Positions 43,136 through 53,204 of a DNA stretch of 64,000 nucleotides are shown here, in pieces. The position numbers and the translations under genes are program-made. The first letter of the stretch is position 1. Every line of letters starts with the position of its first letter. The stretch is from Shewanella sp. c952 (lineage in GTDB: Bacteria; Pseudomonadota; Gammaproteobacteria; Enterobacterales; Shewanellaceae), in assembly GCF_019654975.1 (NCBI RefSeq), contig NZ_BPEW01000008.1:62001-126000 (forward strand), in the 5' to 3' direction. Below the pieces are notes generated by a model. It saw nothing but the letters and a program-made list of their open reading frames with translations, was not told where the DNA came from and searched no databases.

Positions 43136-43462
43136 TTATTTTGTCATAACATGGTAGCTGATAAATCCAATCCAACTTAGGGTCAATAAGCCCCAAGGCA
43201 GATAAGGGCTGGCGGCGCGGTCTTCAATATTTTCTTCAATATGCTCAGGCTCTGCAGCTCTCGCTTTAGCGCGAACCTGCTGTTTCTTTTGCTTATCACG
43301 TACCCGAGCTTTGCCTTTTTGCTGTTTTTTATATTCAGCAATACCTTTTTCAATACCGAGTGCAATTAGTTTAGTTTGCTCTTTTGTTTGCCCCGGCTTC
43401 TGGGTCGATTTTGCCACTTTCATAGCTTCGTTTTTGGTTTCGTCTGAGATCTGCTGTGCCAT
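43136..43462 (-). CDS. DUF2956-family protein
   Basis: A 108-residue protein matching the DUF2956 pattern: an N-terminal helix (ISDETKNEAMKVAKSTQKPGQ, then TKLIALGIEKGIAEYKKQQK), a very basic middle (KARVRDKQKKQQVRAKARA) and a C-terminal membrane helix (LPWGLLTLSWIGFISYHV). Function unknown. It lies between the tor and heme loci and belongs to neither by spacing. Confidence 0.82.
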   Translation of the reverse strand: MAQQISDETKNEAMKVAKSTQKPGQTKEQTKLIALGIEKGIAEYKKQQKGKARVRDKQKKQQVRAKARAAEPEHIEENIEDRAASPYLPWGLLTLSWIGFISYHVMTK

Positions 43463-43554
43463 ATTTTATGAATGCTTAGCTAAGAATAGGCTCACTATAA
43501 CATGAGCCGATTTATCCTTTAGTGACTTATTTTCCCCGCGAGATTAAATCCTGT

Positions 43555-44916
43555 TTAACTTTTATTTTCAGTCAGAAACTCAAACAGACCAGTTTGCATA
43601 TTTACATTCCAAAAACGTCCCGCCAACGTCAGTGTTAATGCGTTGCTGCTAAGCTGCGCGAGTCCATGGCTTTGCCATGCTTCAAAGAGCGGCTGTAACT
43701 GTTCTACTAGGTGAGTTTCAAGTTGGTTAAATTGCAATTTTCCACTATCTAAGCCGCGCTTAAAAATAGCATCTAGTTTTGCTGATGGGTTAGGGGTAAA
43801 CATCATTCCTGGTACATTATGAGGCGTCGATAATGATGCGTCATTGCCGATAGTGCAGGCCAGTTGTTGGGCTTGATGCCACTCGGTCAAACTGCGAGCG
43901 TTCATCATCGAATGGCCATGAATACTGCCGCCTGCTCCTGCGCCAAAGGGAAGGATCTCAATGCCACTCTTAGCTAACGAGTTATAAACACTGCGCTCAC
44001 GTGCATCGCGGCGCCAGTGACAGCTGGATAGGCGTTGCCATTGATTCGACTCTAGATACTCTGCACCAAAAGCATACATCTGTGCGCGGGTTTGGCTGTC
44101 AGCTTGAAATTCACTGCTATCGGTACCCAGAATTTTACCTTTATCACTGGCACGATCAATACGGGTACCACCTAGGCCTATAAGTTGATAAAGGTCGACT
44201 CCATGTACACCGCTGTCTAAGACTGCTTGTAAATCCCGCTGCCAAATTGACAGTGTTTGTCCCGGTAGCCCAAAAATAAGATCGACCACAATGCTGGCGC
44301 TGTCGTGTTGGCTTAACGTTGATAGCCGCTGCAGCAGTTGTGCTTTGTCATCAAAGCGGCCAGCGGCACGCCTAACCTCGGTATCAAAGCTCTGCACACC
44401 GAATGAAAAGCGATTAAAGCCAGCATCCAATGCGCTATGCCATTTGTCATCATCAAAGCCATTGAGACGACCTTCGAGCGTCACCTCGGCATTATCAACC
44501 AGTGGGAAGCGGTTTACCGCAGCACCTAGCATTGCAATTTCTGTAGCTTGTATGTCGGTAGGTGTACCACCACCTATGTATACAGTGTCGAACGGTTGGC
44601 TCTGAGCAAAAGGGCTACTAGCGGCAACGCTCAATTGCTGACACAGCTGCTGCATATAATCACTTATTCGCTGTGGGTTAGCGCCATTTTCGAAGAAATT
44701 ACAAAAACTACAACGTTTACGGCAAAAAGGGATATGAATATACAGGGCTCGCTGTTCACTTTCGCTAGGTTGTTGCCACCATTGTTGCCACTGCTCTGGT
44801 GTGACATTAGCTGGGCGGCTGCCACTGCGACCAGCGTGTGGTGCACTCTTTACCTTAAAAGCATGTTGCAGTGGTTCAGGGCTTGAGATCCCCGTCATGG
44901 ATGGCGTCAGAATCAT
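43555..44916 (-). CDS. hutW: HutW, anaerobic heme-degrading radical-SAM enzyme
   Basis: A 453-residue radical-SAM protein of the ChuW/HutW group, related to HemN. Members open the heme macrocycle and release iron without oxygen, using S-adenosylmethionine-dependent methyl chemistry. The cluster motif CRKRCSFC (about residue 70) lies in HIPFCRKRCSFCNFFENG and is followed by VYIGGGTPTDI and the HemN-like RFSFGVQSFDTEV. I use the ATG at 44916, after GAGAG; a TTG at 44928 and ATG at 44898 are open. A Fur box lies upstream. It ends the heme cluster on this strand. Confidence 0.92.
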   Translation of the reverse strand: MILTPSMTGISSPEPLQHAFKVKSAPHAGRSGSRPANVTPEQWQQWWQQPSESEQRALYIHIPFCRKRCSFCNFFENGANPQRISDYMQQLCQQLSVAASSPFAQSQPFDTVYIGGGTPTDIQATEIAMLGAAVNRFPLVDNAEVTLEGRLNGFDDDKWHSALDAGFNRFSFGVQSFDTEVRRAAGRFDDKAQLLQRLSTLSQHDSASIVVDLIFGLPGQTLSIWQRDLQAVLDSGVHGVDLYQLIGLGGTRIDRASDKGKILGTDSSEFQADSQTRAQMYAFGAEYLESNQWQRLSSCHWRRDARERSVYNSLAKSGIEILPFGAGAGGSIHGHSMMNARSLTEWHQAQQLACTIGNDASLSTPHNVPGMMFTPNPSAKLDAIFKRGLDSGKLQFNQLETHLVEQLQPLFEAWQSHGLAQLSSNALTLTLAGRFWNVNMQTGLFEFLTENKS

Positions 44917-44955
44917 TACTACTCTCAAATACTATAATTAAAATATATATTTGAA

Positions 44956-44970
44956 TGATAACTATTATCA
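44956..44970 (-). promoter_or_regulatory. Fur box upstream of hutW
   Basis: TGATAACTATTATCA is a 7-1-7 near-palindrome that fits the Fur consensus, 40 bases from the hutW start. It implies iron-repressed expression of hutW separately from hmuTUV. Confidence 0.8.
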
Positions 44971-45130
44971 ATTAGTGTTTGGGTGAGATGGATCAAGTTA
45001 GCAGCTGTTTGCAATGTAAATATTGAGTCTAATAGGGTGGTATGAGCTATCTCCATCCATGGAAATAGCAAGGCTAAAACGAGGACCAATGCACTCGTCA
45101 GTAAGAGTTAGTTGCTTGTCGAGTTGAGAG

Positions 45131-45955
45131 TTAAAACAGCAGTGGGGTTTGTTGTCCCGGCTCCATCACTACGATGGGATCGTACTTCCACACTTGCCTT
45201 ATGGTTTCCGGCGTTAAGGCTGCAGCGGGTACACCATCACTAACGACTTTACCTTGCTGCAATATAATCAACCTATCGGCATAACGGGATGCTTGATTAA
45301 GATCGTGCAGCACAACCACCACGGCATAGTTACTTTCGTGAGCAAGTGACTTTGCCAGTTTTAAAACCCGGTGTTGCTGCGCTAAATCCAGTGCTGATGT
45401 TGGTTCATCTAAAAACAAAATTGCCGGCTTATCCGATTGCGCCAGTTGAGTTAATACTCGTGCTAGCTGTACTCGCTGCTTTTCACCTCCAGAGAGCGTC
45501 GGGTAACTGCGATCTTTCAAAGCCGTTAAATCCAATTTATCTAGCTGGTTATCGATGAGTTGCTGACCTTGTAGTTGGGAAAGCGTTAACGGGTATAGCC
45601 CCATTTCAACCACTTGGCTGACCTTAAATGGAAACGTTAATGAGGCATGTTGCGGCAAAACAGCAAGAGATTTCGCTAGCTGCTGCCTATCCCAGCTGTC
45701 TATGGCTTGTCCGTGAACTTTTATCCGACCAGTTTCCGCTTCAACCTCTTGGCACAAGCTTTTGAGCAGGGTTGATTTCCCAGCGCCATTTGGCCCTAAA
45801 AGCGCAGTCACTTCACCTGCATGTAAAGTTAGATTGATGTCGGTAAGCACAGGTTTATGGCCAATGCGCACTGACAGGTGGTTAACTTCTATTACAGTTG
45901 CCTGAGAGTCAGATTGCGATAGAGGTTTAGATTGAGAAAACCTTGTTTGCTTCAT
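45131..45955 (-). CDS. hmuV: HmuV, heme ABC transporter ATPase
   Basis: A 274-residue ATPase that powers heme import. All ABC motifs are present: Walker [17 protein letters not shown] (about residue 55), the Q loop, the signature [15 protein letters not shown] and Walker [14 protein letters not shown], then the switch His in VVLHDLN. About 20 N-terminal residues precede the domain. It is 19 bases downstream of the permease gene in the same operon. Also called hutD in Vibrio. Confidence 0.95.
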   Translation of the reverse strand: MKQTRFSQSKPLSQSDSQATVIEVNHLSVRIGHKPVLTDINLTLHAGEVTALLGPNGAGKSTLLKSLCQEVEAETGRIKVHGQAIDSWDRQQLAKSLAVLPQHASLTFPFKVSQVVEMGLYPLTLSQLQGQQLIDNQLDKLDLTALKDRSYPTLSGGEKQRVQLARVLTQLAQSDKPAILFLDEPTSALDLAQQHRVLKLAKSLAHESNYAVVVVLHDLNQASRYADRLIILQQGKVVSDGVPAAALTPETIRQVWKYDPIVVMEPGQQTPLLF

Positions 45956-45974
45956 ACTTATATCAACCTCATCT

Positions 45975-46991
45975 TCATACTAACCTGCTGCGCTGTTTGA
46001 GTAATAAAACAATAAAGAAGGGCGCACCGAGCAGAGCTGTCACTAAACCCACTGGCAGCTCTGATGGGGCAACGATAGCGCGAGCGCCGATATCCGCAAG
46101 GGCTAATAACGCGGCGCCGAGCATAGCGCTAAGAGGTAATAGTTGCTTATGATCTGGGCCTACCAGCATGCGAACGAGATGCGGCACTACTAGGCCGATA
46201 AAGCCAATAATGCCGGTGGCAGCAACTGATATTCCGACGCCGATAGCGCATAGCACAATCAGTCTCAGTTTCAGTTTGTCGACATCTAGCCCTAGATGTC
46301 GAGCTTCAGCCTCTCCAAGTAACAATGCATTCAGTGCTTTGGCGCTGCGGTTAAATTGCCAACTGACGAGCGCAAGCGCAATGAGTGTGAGTATGACGTA
46401 ATGCCACTGGGCTCCCGCTATCGAGCCAAGCTGCCAAAGCGTGAGATCCCTAAGAGCCATGTCGTCAGCCATATAGGTCAGTAACCCAATCCCTGCGCCA
46501 GCTAGTGCTGCAACAGCAACTCCCGATAGTAGCAGTAGCACGACTGAAGTCCCCGTTGGACTACTGGCAAGGCGATAGACCACTAATGTGGTGACTAAAC
46601 CTGCCAAGAAAGCGCTGATTGCAACGGCATATTCACCGCCTTGGGGAAACAGCACGATACAGATAGCGGCGCCGAGCGCAGCGCCAGAGGAGACACCAAT
46701 AATGCCCGGTTCGGCCAGTGGATTGCGAAATAACCCCTGCATAACAGCGCCACATTGTGCTAACACAGCTCCCACTGCTAAGGCGAGCAGGGTACGTGGT
46801 AAGCGCACATTATCAATCACTAACTGCTCATGAGCGGCGACATTTCCAATCTCTATATGTGTTGCCCAATTGATGACGGCACTGAAGCTAGCACTGGGGC
46901 TAATTTGCAGTGGGCCTATGCTGACAGACATCAGGCTTGTTACCACCAAAGCGGTCAGTAAACAGGGCCAAAGCCAACGAGTATTTTCCAT
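45975..46991 (-). CDS. hmuU: HmuU, heme ABC transporter permease
   Basis: A 338-residue FecCD-type permease with about ten helices. Typical stretches are [38 protein letters not shown] and, near the end, [19 protein letters not shown], the coupling region for the ATPase. It forms the channel for heme delivered by HmuT. It sits 23 bases after hmuT and 19 before hmuV. Also called hutC. Confidence 0.95.
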   Translation of the reverse strand: MENTRWLWPCLLTALVVTSLMSVSIGPLQISPSASFSAVINWATHIEIGNVAAHEQLVIDNVRLPRTLLALAVGAVLAQCGAVMQGLFRNPLAEPGIIGVSSGAALGAAICIVLFPQGGEYAVAISAFLAGLVTTLVVYRLASSPTGTSVVLLLLSGVAVAALAGAGIGLLTYMADDMALRDLTLWQLGSIAGAQWHYVILTLIALALVSWQFNRSAKALNALLLGEAEARHLGLDVDKLKLRLIVLCAIGVGISVAATGIIGFIGLVVPHLVRMLVGPDHKQLLPLSAMLGAALLALADIGARAIVAPSELPVGLVTALLGAPFFIVLLLKQRSRLV

Positions 46992-47014
46992 TTAACGATT
47001 CCAGAGTTGCTGAT

Positions 47015-47923
47015 TTAGTAACGCTTAACGCTGATAAAATCGCTAGCTAACTTATCAGCGGCTGCGACTGCACTAATCCCTAAACCACCCAGTAGCGCTT
47101 GTGGGTTAAGATTTTGGATCTGTTTGTTTTTTCCCGCAGGAGTATGTGCCAGTAATGGCATGGTTTTTAGCAATGAATCCACCGGGTTGTCAGTTTCTTT
47201 GTCTGAACGGTTTGAGATCAAGATTACGTCAGGGTTCAGTGCCAAGATCCCCTCTTGTGAAACACTTTTATAGCCAGAGAACCCCGCAATATTTTTGCCG
47301 CCTGCTAAGTTAATTATGATATCTGCAGCGGTGTCATCGCCGCCTACGCGAGCTGGTCTGTCTGGCTGCAGCAGTAGAAACAACACTTTAGGCGCATCGC
47401 CTTGATTGGCTATCTGTTGTTTTTTTGCTTCAATATCTACAAATGATTGCTGCAATTTAGACTTAAGCTTTTTTGCTTGGGGCTCTCTTTGTAACAGCTT
47501 GCCCATTTGATCTATATTGCTATAAAGCTGAGCTTGGGTGTTGGCACTGGGCAGTTGTACCACGTTAACCTTAGCGGCCGACAATACATCTAACGTTGCT
47601 TTAGGTCCCATGGCATCTGAACCCATCACAATGCTAGGATTAAGTGCCAAAATGCCCTCTGCAGATAGCATTCGATGATAACCAAGTTTAGCGATATCTT
47701 TAGACTCAGTTGGCAGTTGGCTGGTGGAATCAACGGCAACCAACTCGTTGCCAGCATCGAGTGCAAATACTAATTCCGTCATTCCCGCTCCGGCGCTAAC
47801 AACGCGTGGGCTGGTGTGCTGATGCTCTCCTTCATGAGCAATAGCGCTGTTGCACAATAGCGCTGATATGCAAAGGCTCGCAGCCATGCGGCTAAAGGGC
47901 AGGATAGTCGTTAGATTAAGCAT
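47015..47923 (-). CDS. hmuT: HmuT, periplasmic heme-binding protein
   Basis: A 302-residue substrate-binding protein of the cluster A-II helical type. The ATG at 47923 has TTGGAG upstream, and a signal peptide follows (MAASLCISALLCNSAIAHEGEH). An early Tyr-containing AKLGYHRMLSAEGILALNP and the later GFSGYKSVSQEGILALNP form the two-lobe repeat; the conserved Tyr of HmuT proteins is the likely axial heme ligand. It hands heme to HmuU-HmuV. Also called hutB. Confidence 0.93.
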   Translation of the reverse strand: MLNLTTILPFSRMAASLCISALLCNSAIAHEGEHQHTSPRVVSAGAGMTELVFALDAGNELVAVDSTSQLPTESKDIAKLGYHRMLSAEGILALNPSIVMGSDAMGPKATLDVLSAAKVNVVQLPSANTQAQLYSNIDQMGKLLQREPQAKKLKSKLQQSFVDIEAKKQQIANQGDAPKVLFLLLQPDRPARVGGDDTAADIIINLAGGKNIAGFSGYKSVSQEGILALNPDVILISNRSDKETDNPVDSLLKTMPLLAHTPAGKNKQIQNLNPQALLGGLGISAVAAADKLASDFISVKRY

Positions 47924-48046
47924 GAAAAACTCCAAAAATTAAACTTGTCATTAAAGCGTGTTCCAATAATTTGGCTCACAGAAATTTGGCTCAGTAACTA
48001 AAAGCAACTTGTCTAAGCTGCTGCTTACTTGAGTGCGGTTTATGTA

Positions 48047-48460
48047 TTAAGGCTCCATCAAAATTTGGGTATTGCTGATCTGTTGTCGCTGTAGCAATGC
48101 CAGTACATTCATCAAGGGCTGTACAGGGGCATTTTTGTCTGCAGCAACCACCACCTTCACGTCGGGATCAACACTAAAAATATTGATGAATTCGGCTTCA
48201 AACTCATCGAAGTTTTGGTAGGTGGTGCCGTTAATCGCCCAATGTGGATCGGCGGTGAGAATGTTTATCGCCACATGTTTATCATGAGTCAGAGCGTTTA
48301 AGCTTGAGTCAGCTTCAGTCGGCACATCGACGGGCAAGCTAAGTAGCTGGGTATTGGCGGTTAACAGTAAAAACACCAGTACGATAAAGATGATGTCAAT
48401 GAGTGGAGTTAGATCTAACCCTTGTAAAGCGCTGTTTTGTTCGCTATCACTTGTGATCAT
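48047..48460 (-). CDS. exbD: ExbD, proton-motive energy component
   Basis: A 137-residue protein with one membrane helix holding the proton-pathway Asp (LTPLIDIIFIVLVFLLL, Asp about residue 20) and a periplasmic domain. With ExbB it energises TonB. Its ATG overlaps the exbB stop (TGATG), so the two are translated together. It lies in the heme locus between exbB and hmuT. Confidence 0.95.
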   Translation of the reverse strand: MITSDSEQNSALQGLDLTPLIDIIFIVLVFLLLTANTQLLSLPVDVPTEADSSLNALTHDKHVAINILTADPHWAINGTTYQNFDEFEAEFINIFSVDPDVKVVVAADKNAPVQPLMNVLALLQRQQISNTQILMEP

Positions 48461-49224
48461 CAGTTAGCTCCATTTGGCACTTGGCAGCTTGCTTCTTTGC
48501 AAGTTGCCGCCTTACTGCAGAGCTGCGCAGCAGAATCGCTACCTATACTCAAGGCTTGATCAAAACCCTCTAGCCACAGGTTTAACAGGTTGAGTGCATG
48601 GGCGAGTTTATTGCAACGTCTCTCAGCCCAAAGGGTAAACAGGTGGGCTAGGGTAATAGCGGGAACCGCAATAATCAGTCCAGCAGCAGTGGTATTCATC
48701 GCAAGGCCAAGGCCTGAAGCCAGTTCCGACGGCGTTACCGGGCCGTCAGAAAGCCCGAGTTGATTAAACATTTCGATTAAACCGAGTACTGTGCCTAATA
48801 AGCCAAGTAATGGGGTAATGATACCGATGATCTGCAAGACTTTGAGCCCTGAAAGTAATCGGCTTTTTTGCTTCACGAGCCACAAGTTGACGATCTCTTC
48901 GCGCATCTCACGGCTTTGGTCGCTATGGCGTAATAGCAGTGCCGTTCCTTTCGCTAACATGCTGCGGCCTTGACTGATCTCTGCAGTCAATTGCTGACGT
49001 TGCTCAGGGGTTGCGCTGCGTGCTTGTTGGCGCAGTTGAGTTAACCAGCCGTCGCGTTTTGGCAGTTCATAAAGCATGAGTGCAAGGCGCTCGAGGATAA
49101 TCATCAATGCCACAAAAGCACAGATAAAAAGTGGCCATGTAAGGTAGCCTAGTTGCTCTGCAAGTTGCTGGTACAGCGGTTGAGACACAGATTGAGCTGC
49201 CGATTGAGATAAAGCTTGAGACAT
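48460..49224 (-). CDS. exbB: ExbB, proton channel component
   Basis: A 254-residue protein of the MotA/TolQ/ExbB family with three membrane helices (about 30-50, 135-160, 175-200) and the conserved stretch GLLGTVLGLIEMFNQLG and GLGLAMNTTAAGLIIAVPAI. It forms the channel around ExbD. The longer N-terminus and a Cys-containing C-terminal tail (CSKAATCKEASC) are unusual features I cannot explain. It lies downstream of tonB by about 200 bases. Confidence 0.94.
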   Translation of the reverse strand: MSQALSQSAAQSVSQPLYQQLAEQLGYLTWPLFICAFVALMIILERLALMLYELPKRDGWLTQLRQQARSATPEQRQQLTAEISQGRSMLAKGTALLLRHSDQSREMREEIVNLWLVKQKSRLLSGLKVLQIIGIITPLLGLLGTVLGLIEMFNQLGLSDGPVTPSELASGLGLAMNTTAAGLIIAVPAITLAHLFTLWAERRCNKLAHALNLLNLWLEGFDQALSIGSDSAAQLCSKAATCKEASCQVPNGAN

Positions 49225-49424
49225 TTAATTTTCCTATACGATAACCATTTATCGCGTCTTGTTAATGGTGTTATTCGCGCCGTCCCTAAAACGCATCTGT
49301 TACTTTTTAGCAGCAGCTAAAAGAGTCTAAATTTCTCTCCTAGAGAAACGTCATTGAAATTTAAATCAGTGGTTCTGTTTTTCCGATTTAGCACCGTCTC
49401 GAATCTTGGTACTAAATATTGGTC

Positions 49425-50165
49425 CTAATTGAGTTGAAACTTAACCGGTACACGCACTGTGTAGGCGTATGCGGTTTGCGGCGATGGAGCTGAAAATTGC
49501 CACTTTTCAACAGCATTAAGTGCGGCTTTGTCGAGTAATCGGTAACCAGAACTGTCGATTAAGGTCAGTGATAACTGCTCACCTAATTGGTTGAACATTA
49601 CCTCTATGGTTGCTGTTCCTTGTAGTCCACGCTTGCGGGCTTTTTTAGGGTAATGAGGCTGTGCTGGTGGCGTGGCAAAAGTTGGCTGGTTTAACTGCAC
49701 AGACTCTTGGCTAACACCTTGTTTAGCACTGACTTGGTTTTGATTGTGGGCTATCTCTGTACGGCTATCGTCTGTAGCTAGCGCTTTGACCGGCTCTGGA
49801 GTTTCAGTTTGTTTGGCAACGGCTTCAGCTTTTGGCTTATGACTTGTGGTTGGTTTTTCAGCTGCGGTCGCTACAGTGTTTGGTTTGGTTTCTACAACAG
49901 GTTTTAGTTCTGCCGGCGCGGGCTCGACAGCTTTAGCTTTAACGGGTTTTGGCGGCGCAATATCTTTAACGGGCTCTGGTTCAGCAACGTTACTTGCTGG
50001 TGCTTGGCTTGCCTGCATGGCAATAGAGAGGTTCACCGCCTGCTGAGTGCCCATTGCTGAGCCTGCGTCTAGTTGCAGACTTGGGGCGGTGTTTTGTGAG
50101 GCAAGCACTCCACCTTGGATTAACAAAGTGATGCAACCAAAAGCAAAGTATCGTTTAGGAGTCAT
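49425..50165 (-). CDS. tonB: TonB of the heme locus
   Basis: A 246-residue energy transducer. An N-terminal hydrophobic anchor (FGCITLLIQGGVLA) is followed by a long Pro-, Lys-, Glu- and Ala-rich spacer (PKPVKAKAVEPAPAELKP) and a C-terminal TonB domain (PHYPKKARKRGLQGTATIEV, then AALNAVEKWQFSAP). It spans the periplasm and drives HugA. It heads the exbB-exbD-hmuTUV genes on this strand and is divergent from hugA across a Fur box. Confidence 0.94.
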   Translation of the reverse strand: MTPKRYFAFGCITLLIQGGVLASQNTAPSLQLDAGSAMGTQQAVNLSIAMQASQAPASNVAEPEPVKDIAPPKPVKAKAVEPAPAELKPVVETKPNTVATAAEKPTTSHKPKAEAVAKQTETPEPVKALATDDSRTEIAHNQNQVSAKQGVSQESVQLNQPTFATPPAQPHYPKKARKRGLQGTATIEVMFNQLGEQLSLTLIDSSGYRLLDKAALNAVEKWQFSAPSPQTAYAYTVRVPVKFQLN

Positions 50166-50325
50166 GGCCGATTGTCTTGTCTAAAATCATTACTGCTGAA
50201 TACACCTTAAGAAATACATATGCTTAGTCAAGCTTTACAAAACTTACAATTTACATATTTTACAGAAGGTTATATTCAATAGTTTTATCGAATGACACCA
50301 AGATACACAAATCTTAATGAGATCG

Positions 50326-50350
50326 CAAATGATAATGATTTTCATTTGAT
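50326..50350. promoter_or_regulatory. Fur box between tonB and hugA
   Basis: Within 50326-50350 the run AATGATAATGATTTTCATTT is a near-consensus Fur site (GATAATGATTTTCAT, 50331-50345). It lies 120 bases upstream of hugA and 160 from tonB, so it probably represses both directions when iron is plentiful. Confidence 0.87.
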
Positions 50351-50469
50351 CTATGTTTTTTTCTCAGGTAAAGTGCCGAAAATAATAGAACGGGTGTCCG
50401 ATTCTGCGCAATTAATGGACTAATAAGTTGTTGTCGCTCCCGCCATAAACTTACCTTGAGGATTGAAAC

Positions 50470-52521
50470 ATGACCAAGAAGCCACTCGTAATTGCAATGG
50501 CATTGGCTTTTAGCTCCAGTGCATACGCAGAACAAACTCAGCAAGTTACCGAATTTGACGAAGTAGTGGTTTCCGCCACTCGTGTCACTGAAAAAGTATC
50601 CGAAACGAGCCGTAGCGTAGCTGTAGTGAGCGAAGAACAACTACAAGAGCTTCAACCTGCGTCAGTAGCTCAAGCACTGAAAAATGAAGCAAACGTTAAT
50701 GTTTCCAATGGTCCAAGAGCTTCATCCCAAGGCGTTGAAATTCGAGGCTTAGGTGGCCAACGTGTTTTACAGACCATTGATGGTGCTCGCCAAAACACTA
50801 ACTCAGGTCATCGCGGAACCTACTTTATCGATCCTGAATTACTCAGTTCTGTGGAAGTCGTACGTGGCCCTGCAAGTAGCCTTTGGGGCAGTGGAGCGAT
50901 TGGTGGTGTGGTCGCGCAAAATACTAAGTCAGCTCATGATTTTCTTGAAGATGAAGACACGTTTGGTGGTTACATCAAGCAAGGTTTTGAAAGCAACGGT
51001 GATCGCGCTAAAACCAGCGGTGCAATCTATGGTTTGTCCGAAACATCGACAGCAGGTGATATTGATTGGTTACTAAACGGCAGTTATTACGACAGCAATA
51101 ACATTAAGGTTGGCAACGACCAAACCCTTGAAAATAGTGCCTCTGAAGGTTCGAGTGGTTTGGCTAAATTCGGTTGGGAGCCGACCGACGAACAACGCCT
51201 GCAGCTATCAGCAAGGTTTTCTAAAGTCGATGAGTTAGTTCCTAGTAATCCAACCACCGAAGTGGGCAGCTCTGTACCACTGGTGAAGCGCAAAACTAAC
51301 GATCAAAACGTAACATTAGATTATAGCTTCAACCCGACTGCGAATAAGTTGCTCGATCTCAATGCCACCTTGTACTGGAATGGTACCGACTATGACGAAG
51401 ACCGTGTTACTAAAAACCAAGTCGACAGCACTGAATATAATACCCTTGGTTTTAGTATCAACAACAGTTCAGAGTTCGCAAACACGGTACTAACATACGG
51501 CGTCGATGGTTACCAAGATACGATTAAAACAGTACGTGACGACAGCGGTCAAGCGGGTCAGCGCCCTGATGATATTGATGGTGAAACCGCGGTTTGGGGA
51601 GCATTTACTCGTGCCGATGTTAGCCTCTCTGACAACTGGAAAGTCGATGCTGCCGTACGCTACGACGCCTTTAAAAATACCAGTAACAACTTAAACCAAG
51701 AATCTGACGACAGTGCGCTTTCTCCATCTGTAGGCTTGGTATGGACGACAACGGATTGGTTAACCTTGAGCGCTCGCTATGACCAAGCTTTCCGTGCACC
51801 AAGTATTGAGGAGATGTACTCAACGGGTACTCATTACTGCATCCCGCCGATCCCTGGTTTCTTACCTGGTGGGCTTTGCAATACCTTTGAAATCAACCCA
51901 GATCTAAAAGCCGAAAAGGCGCAAAACAAAGAGATTAAAGCGGATCTTCGTTTTAGCGAGCTTGCAGGTAATGACGAATTAGCAATGACGTTAAGTGTGT
52001 TTAGAAATGATGTCGATGATTTCATCGAACAGTCAGTATCAGATCCGCTTATGGGTATTCCCGGCTTTGAGCAAACGACCTCTTGGAACAACGTTGATGA
52101 AGCCAAGCTAACCGGTTTTGAGTTCAGTACACGTTACCGTTATGAGCAAACGCGAGTGACCTTAAACTACGGTCAAACAGAGGGCAAAGACAAAACGGAA
52201 GGTGACTACCTAACCAACGTTCCTGCTAAAAAGTTAGCAATCGACCTGTCGCAAGCCATTATGGAAGGTGACATGAAGCTTGGCACACGTTTTACTTACG
52301 TTGCAGAGCAAGATCAGTTACCAGAGGATTATACAAATCAGTATGACTCATACAGCCTTTGGGATGTCTATGTTGCATGGGAACCTGCAATGGGCACATT
52401 TGAAGGGCTAAGAGTCGACTTTGCAGTAGAAAATATCGGTGATGAGGAATATCGCCAAGCGTGGCAAACCCTTTATGAACAGGGAAGGAATTTCAAATTG
52501 TCAGCGCGCTATAGCTTCTAA
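50470..52521 (+). CDS. hugA: HugA, TonB-dependent heme receptor
   Basis: A 683-residue outer-membrane receptor. After a signal peptide (ending near SAYAE) comes the TonB box region EFDEVVVSATRV, a plug domain with RGLGGQRVLQTIDGARQ and VEVVRGPASSLWGSGAIGG, and a 22-strand barrel ending in Phe (ARYSF). A heme-receptor FRAP box (QAFRAPSIEEMY) and an NPDL motif are present with a His between them (GTHYC), as in heme/hemoglobin receptors. It is divergent from tonB and followed by a terminator, then hutX. Confidence 0.94.
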   Translation: MTKKPLVIAMALAFSSSAYAEQTQQVTEFDEVVVSATRVTEKVSETSRSVAVVSEEQLQELQPASVAQALKNEANVNVSNGPRASSQGVEIRGLGGQRVLQTIDGARQNTNSGHRGTYFIDPELLSSVEVVRGPASSLWGSGAIGGVVAQNTKSAHDFLEDEDTFGGYIKQGFESNGDRAKTSGAIYGLSETSTAGDIDWLLNGSYYDSNNIKVGNDQTLENSASEGSSGLAKFGWEPTDEQRLQLSARFSKVDELVPSNPTTEVGSSVPLVKRKTNDQNVTLDYSFNPTANKLLDLNATLYWNGTDYDEDRVTKNQVDSTEYNTLGFSINNSSEFANTVLTYGVDGYQDTIKTVRDDSGQAGQRPDDIDGETAVWGAFTRADVSLSDNWKVDAAVRYDAFKNTSNNLNQESDDSALSPSVGLVWTTTDWLTLSARYDQAFRAPSIEEMYSTGTHYCIPPIPGFLPGGLCNTFEINPDLKAEKAQNKEIKADLRFSELAGNDELAMTLSVFRNDVDDFIEQSVSDPLMGIPGFEQTTSWNNVDEAKLTGFEFSTRYRYEQTRVTLNYGQTEGKDKTEGDYLTNVPAKKLAIDLSQAIMEGDMKLGTRFTYVAEQDQLPEDYTNQYDSYSLWDVYVAWEPAMGTFEGLRVDFAVENIGDEEYRQAWQTLYEQGRNFKLSARYSF

Positions 52522-52535
52522 CTAAGCTAGCCATT

Positions 52536-52575
52536 AAGGCCAATTCACTTACAACAAGTGACTTGGCCTTTTGTT
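52536..52575 (+). terminator. Terminator between hugA and hutX
   Basis: AAGGCCAA (52536-52543) and TTGGCCTT (52563-52570) with an inner TCACTT/AAGTGA stem, followed by TTGTTATTTTT. It may only partly stop hugA transcripts so that hutXZ is made at a lower level. Confidence 0.78.
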
Positions 52576-52598
52576 ATTTTTCTTATCGGAGATATTCC

Positions 52599-53111
52599 AT
52601 GTCAGCCACAGTAGAAACCATCCGCCAACACCTGATTGATAACCCAAGTGCAATGCCTAGCCAAATAGCGGCAGAACTTAAAGTGTCTGAATTTGAAGTG
52701 GTGTCAGCACTACCCTGCGAGCAATTGACGCTGCTGCCTACCTCAGAAAAAGATGCCTTGCTGGCCTCTTTACCTGAATGGGGCAACATGACCACTATTG
52801 TGTCAGCGTCAGGAAGCATTTTTGAGTTTAAAGGCGCATTCCCTAAAGGAAAGTATGCTCACGGTTATTACAACCTCATCACCAAAGGTGATGGCCTGCA
52901 TGGTCACTTAAAGCTAGATGATATTAGCGCCATAGCCTTAATCAGCAAGCCGTTTCGCGGTACAGAAAGTCACTCAATTAACTTTTTTGGGCCTGCTGGT
53001 GAAGTGGTATTTAAAGTGTATTTAGGTCGCGACAAAAAACGAGTATTACTGCCAGAGCAAGTGACTCGCTTTAATGCATTAAAAGCTGAGTTACAAACCA
53101 CTACAGCATAA
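52599..53111 (+). CDS. hutX: HutX, cytoplasmic heme carrier
   Basis: A 170-residue protein from the ATG at 52599, with CGGAGA upstream; an in-frame TTG twelve codons earlier lies inside the terminator. HutX in Vibrio binds heme and passes it to HutZ. The sequence fits the HugX/HutX family: WGNMTTIVSASGSIFEFKG, KGKYAHGYYNLITKGDGLHGHLKL and SINFFGPAGEVVFKVYLGRD. It is followed by hutZ after a 93-base gap. Confidence 0.93.
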   Translation: MSATVETIRQHLIDNPSAMPSQIAAELKVSEFEVVSALPCEQLTLLPTSEKDALLASLPEWGNMTTIVSASGSIFEFKGAFPKGKYAHGYYNLITKGDGLHGHLKLDDISAIALISKPFRGTESHSINFFGPAGEVVFKVYLGRDKKRVLLPEQVTRFNALKAELQTTTA

Positions 53112-53204
53112 CGCAATATACAAGACTTTTAGCCGAACAAACCTAATAGCCACTGCTCGAAAAGCTGAAGTATTGGTTACAAATTAAAATAAGAGAATAG
53201 TGCA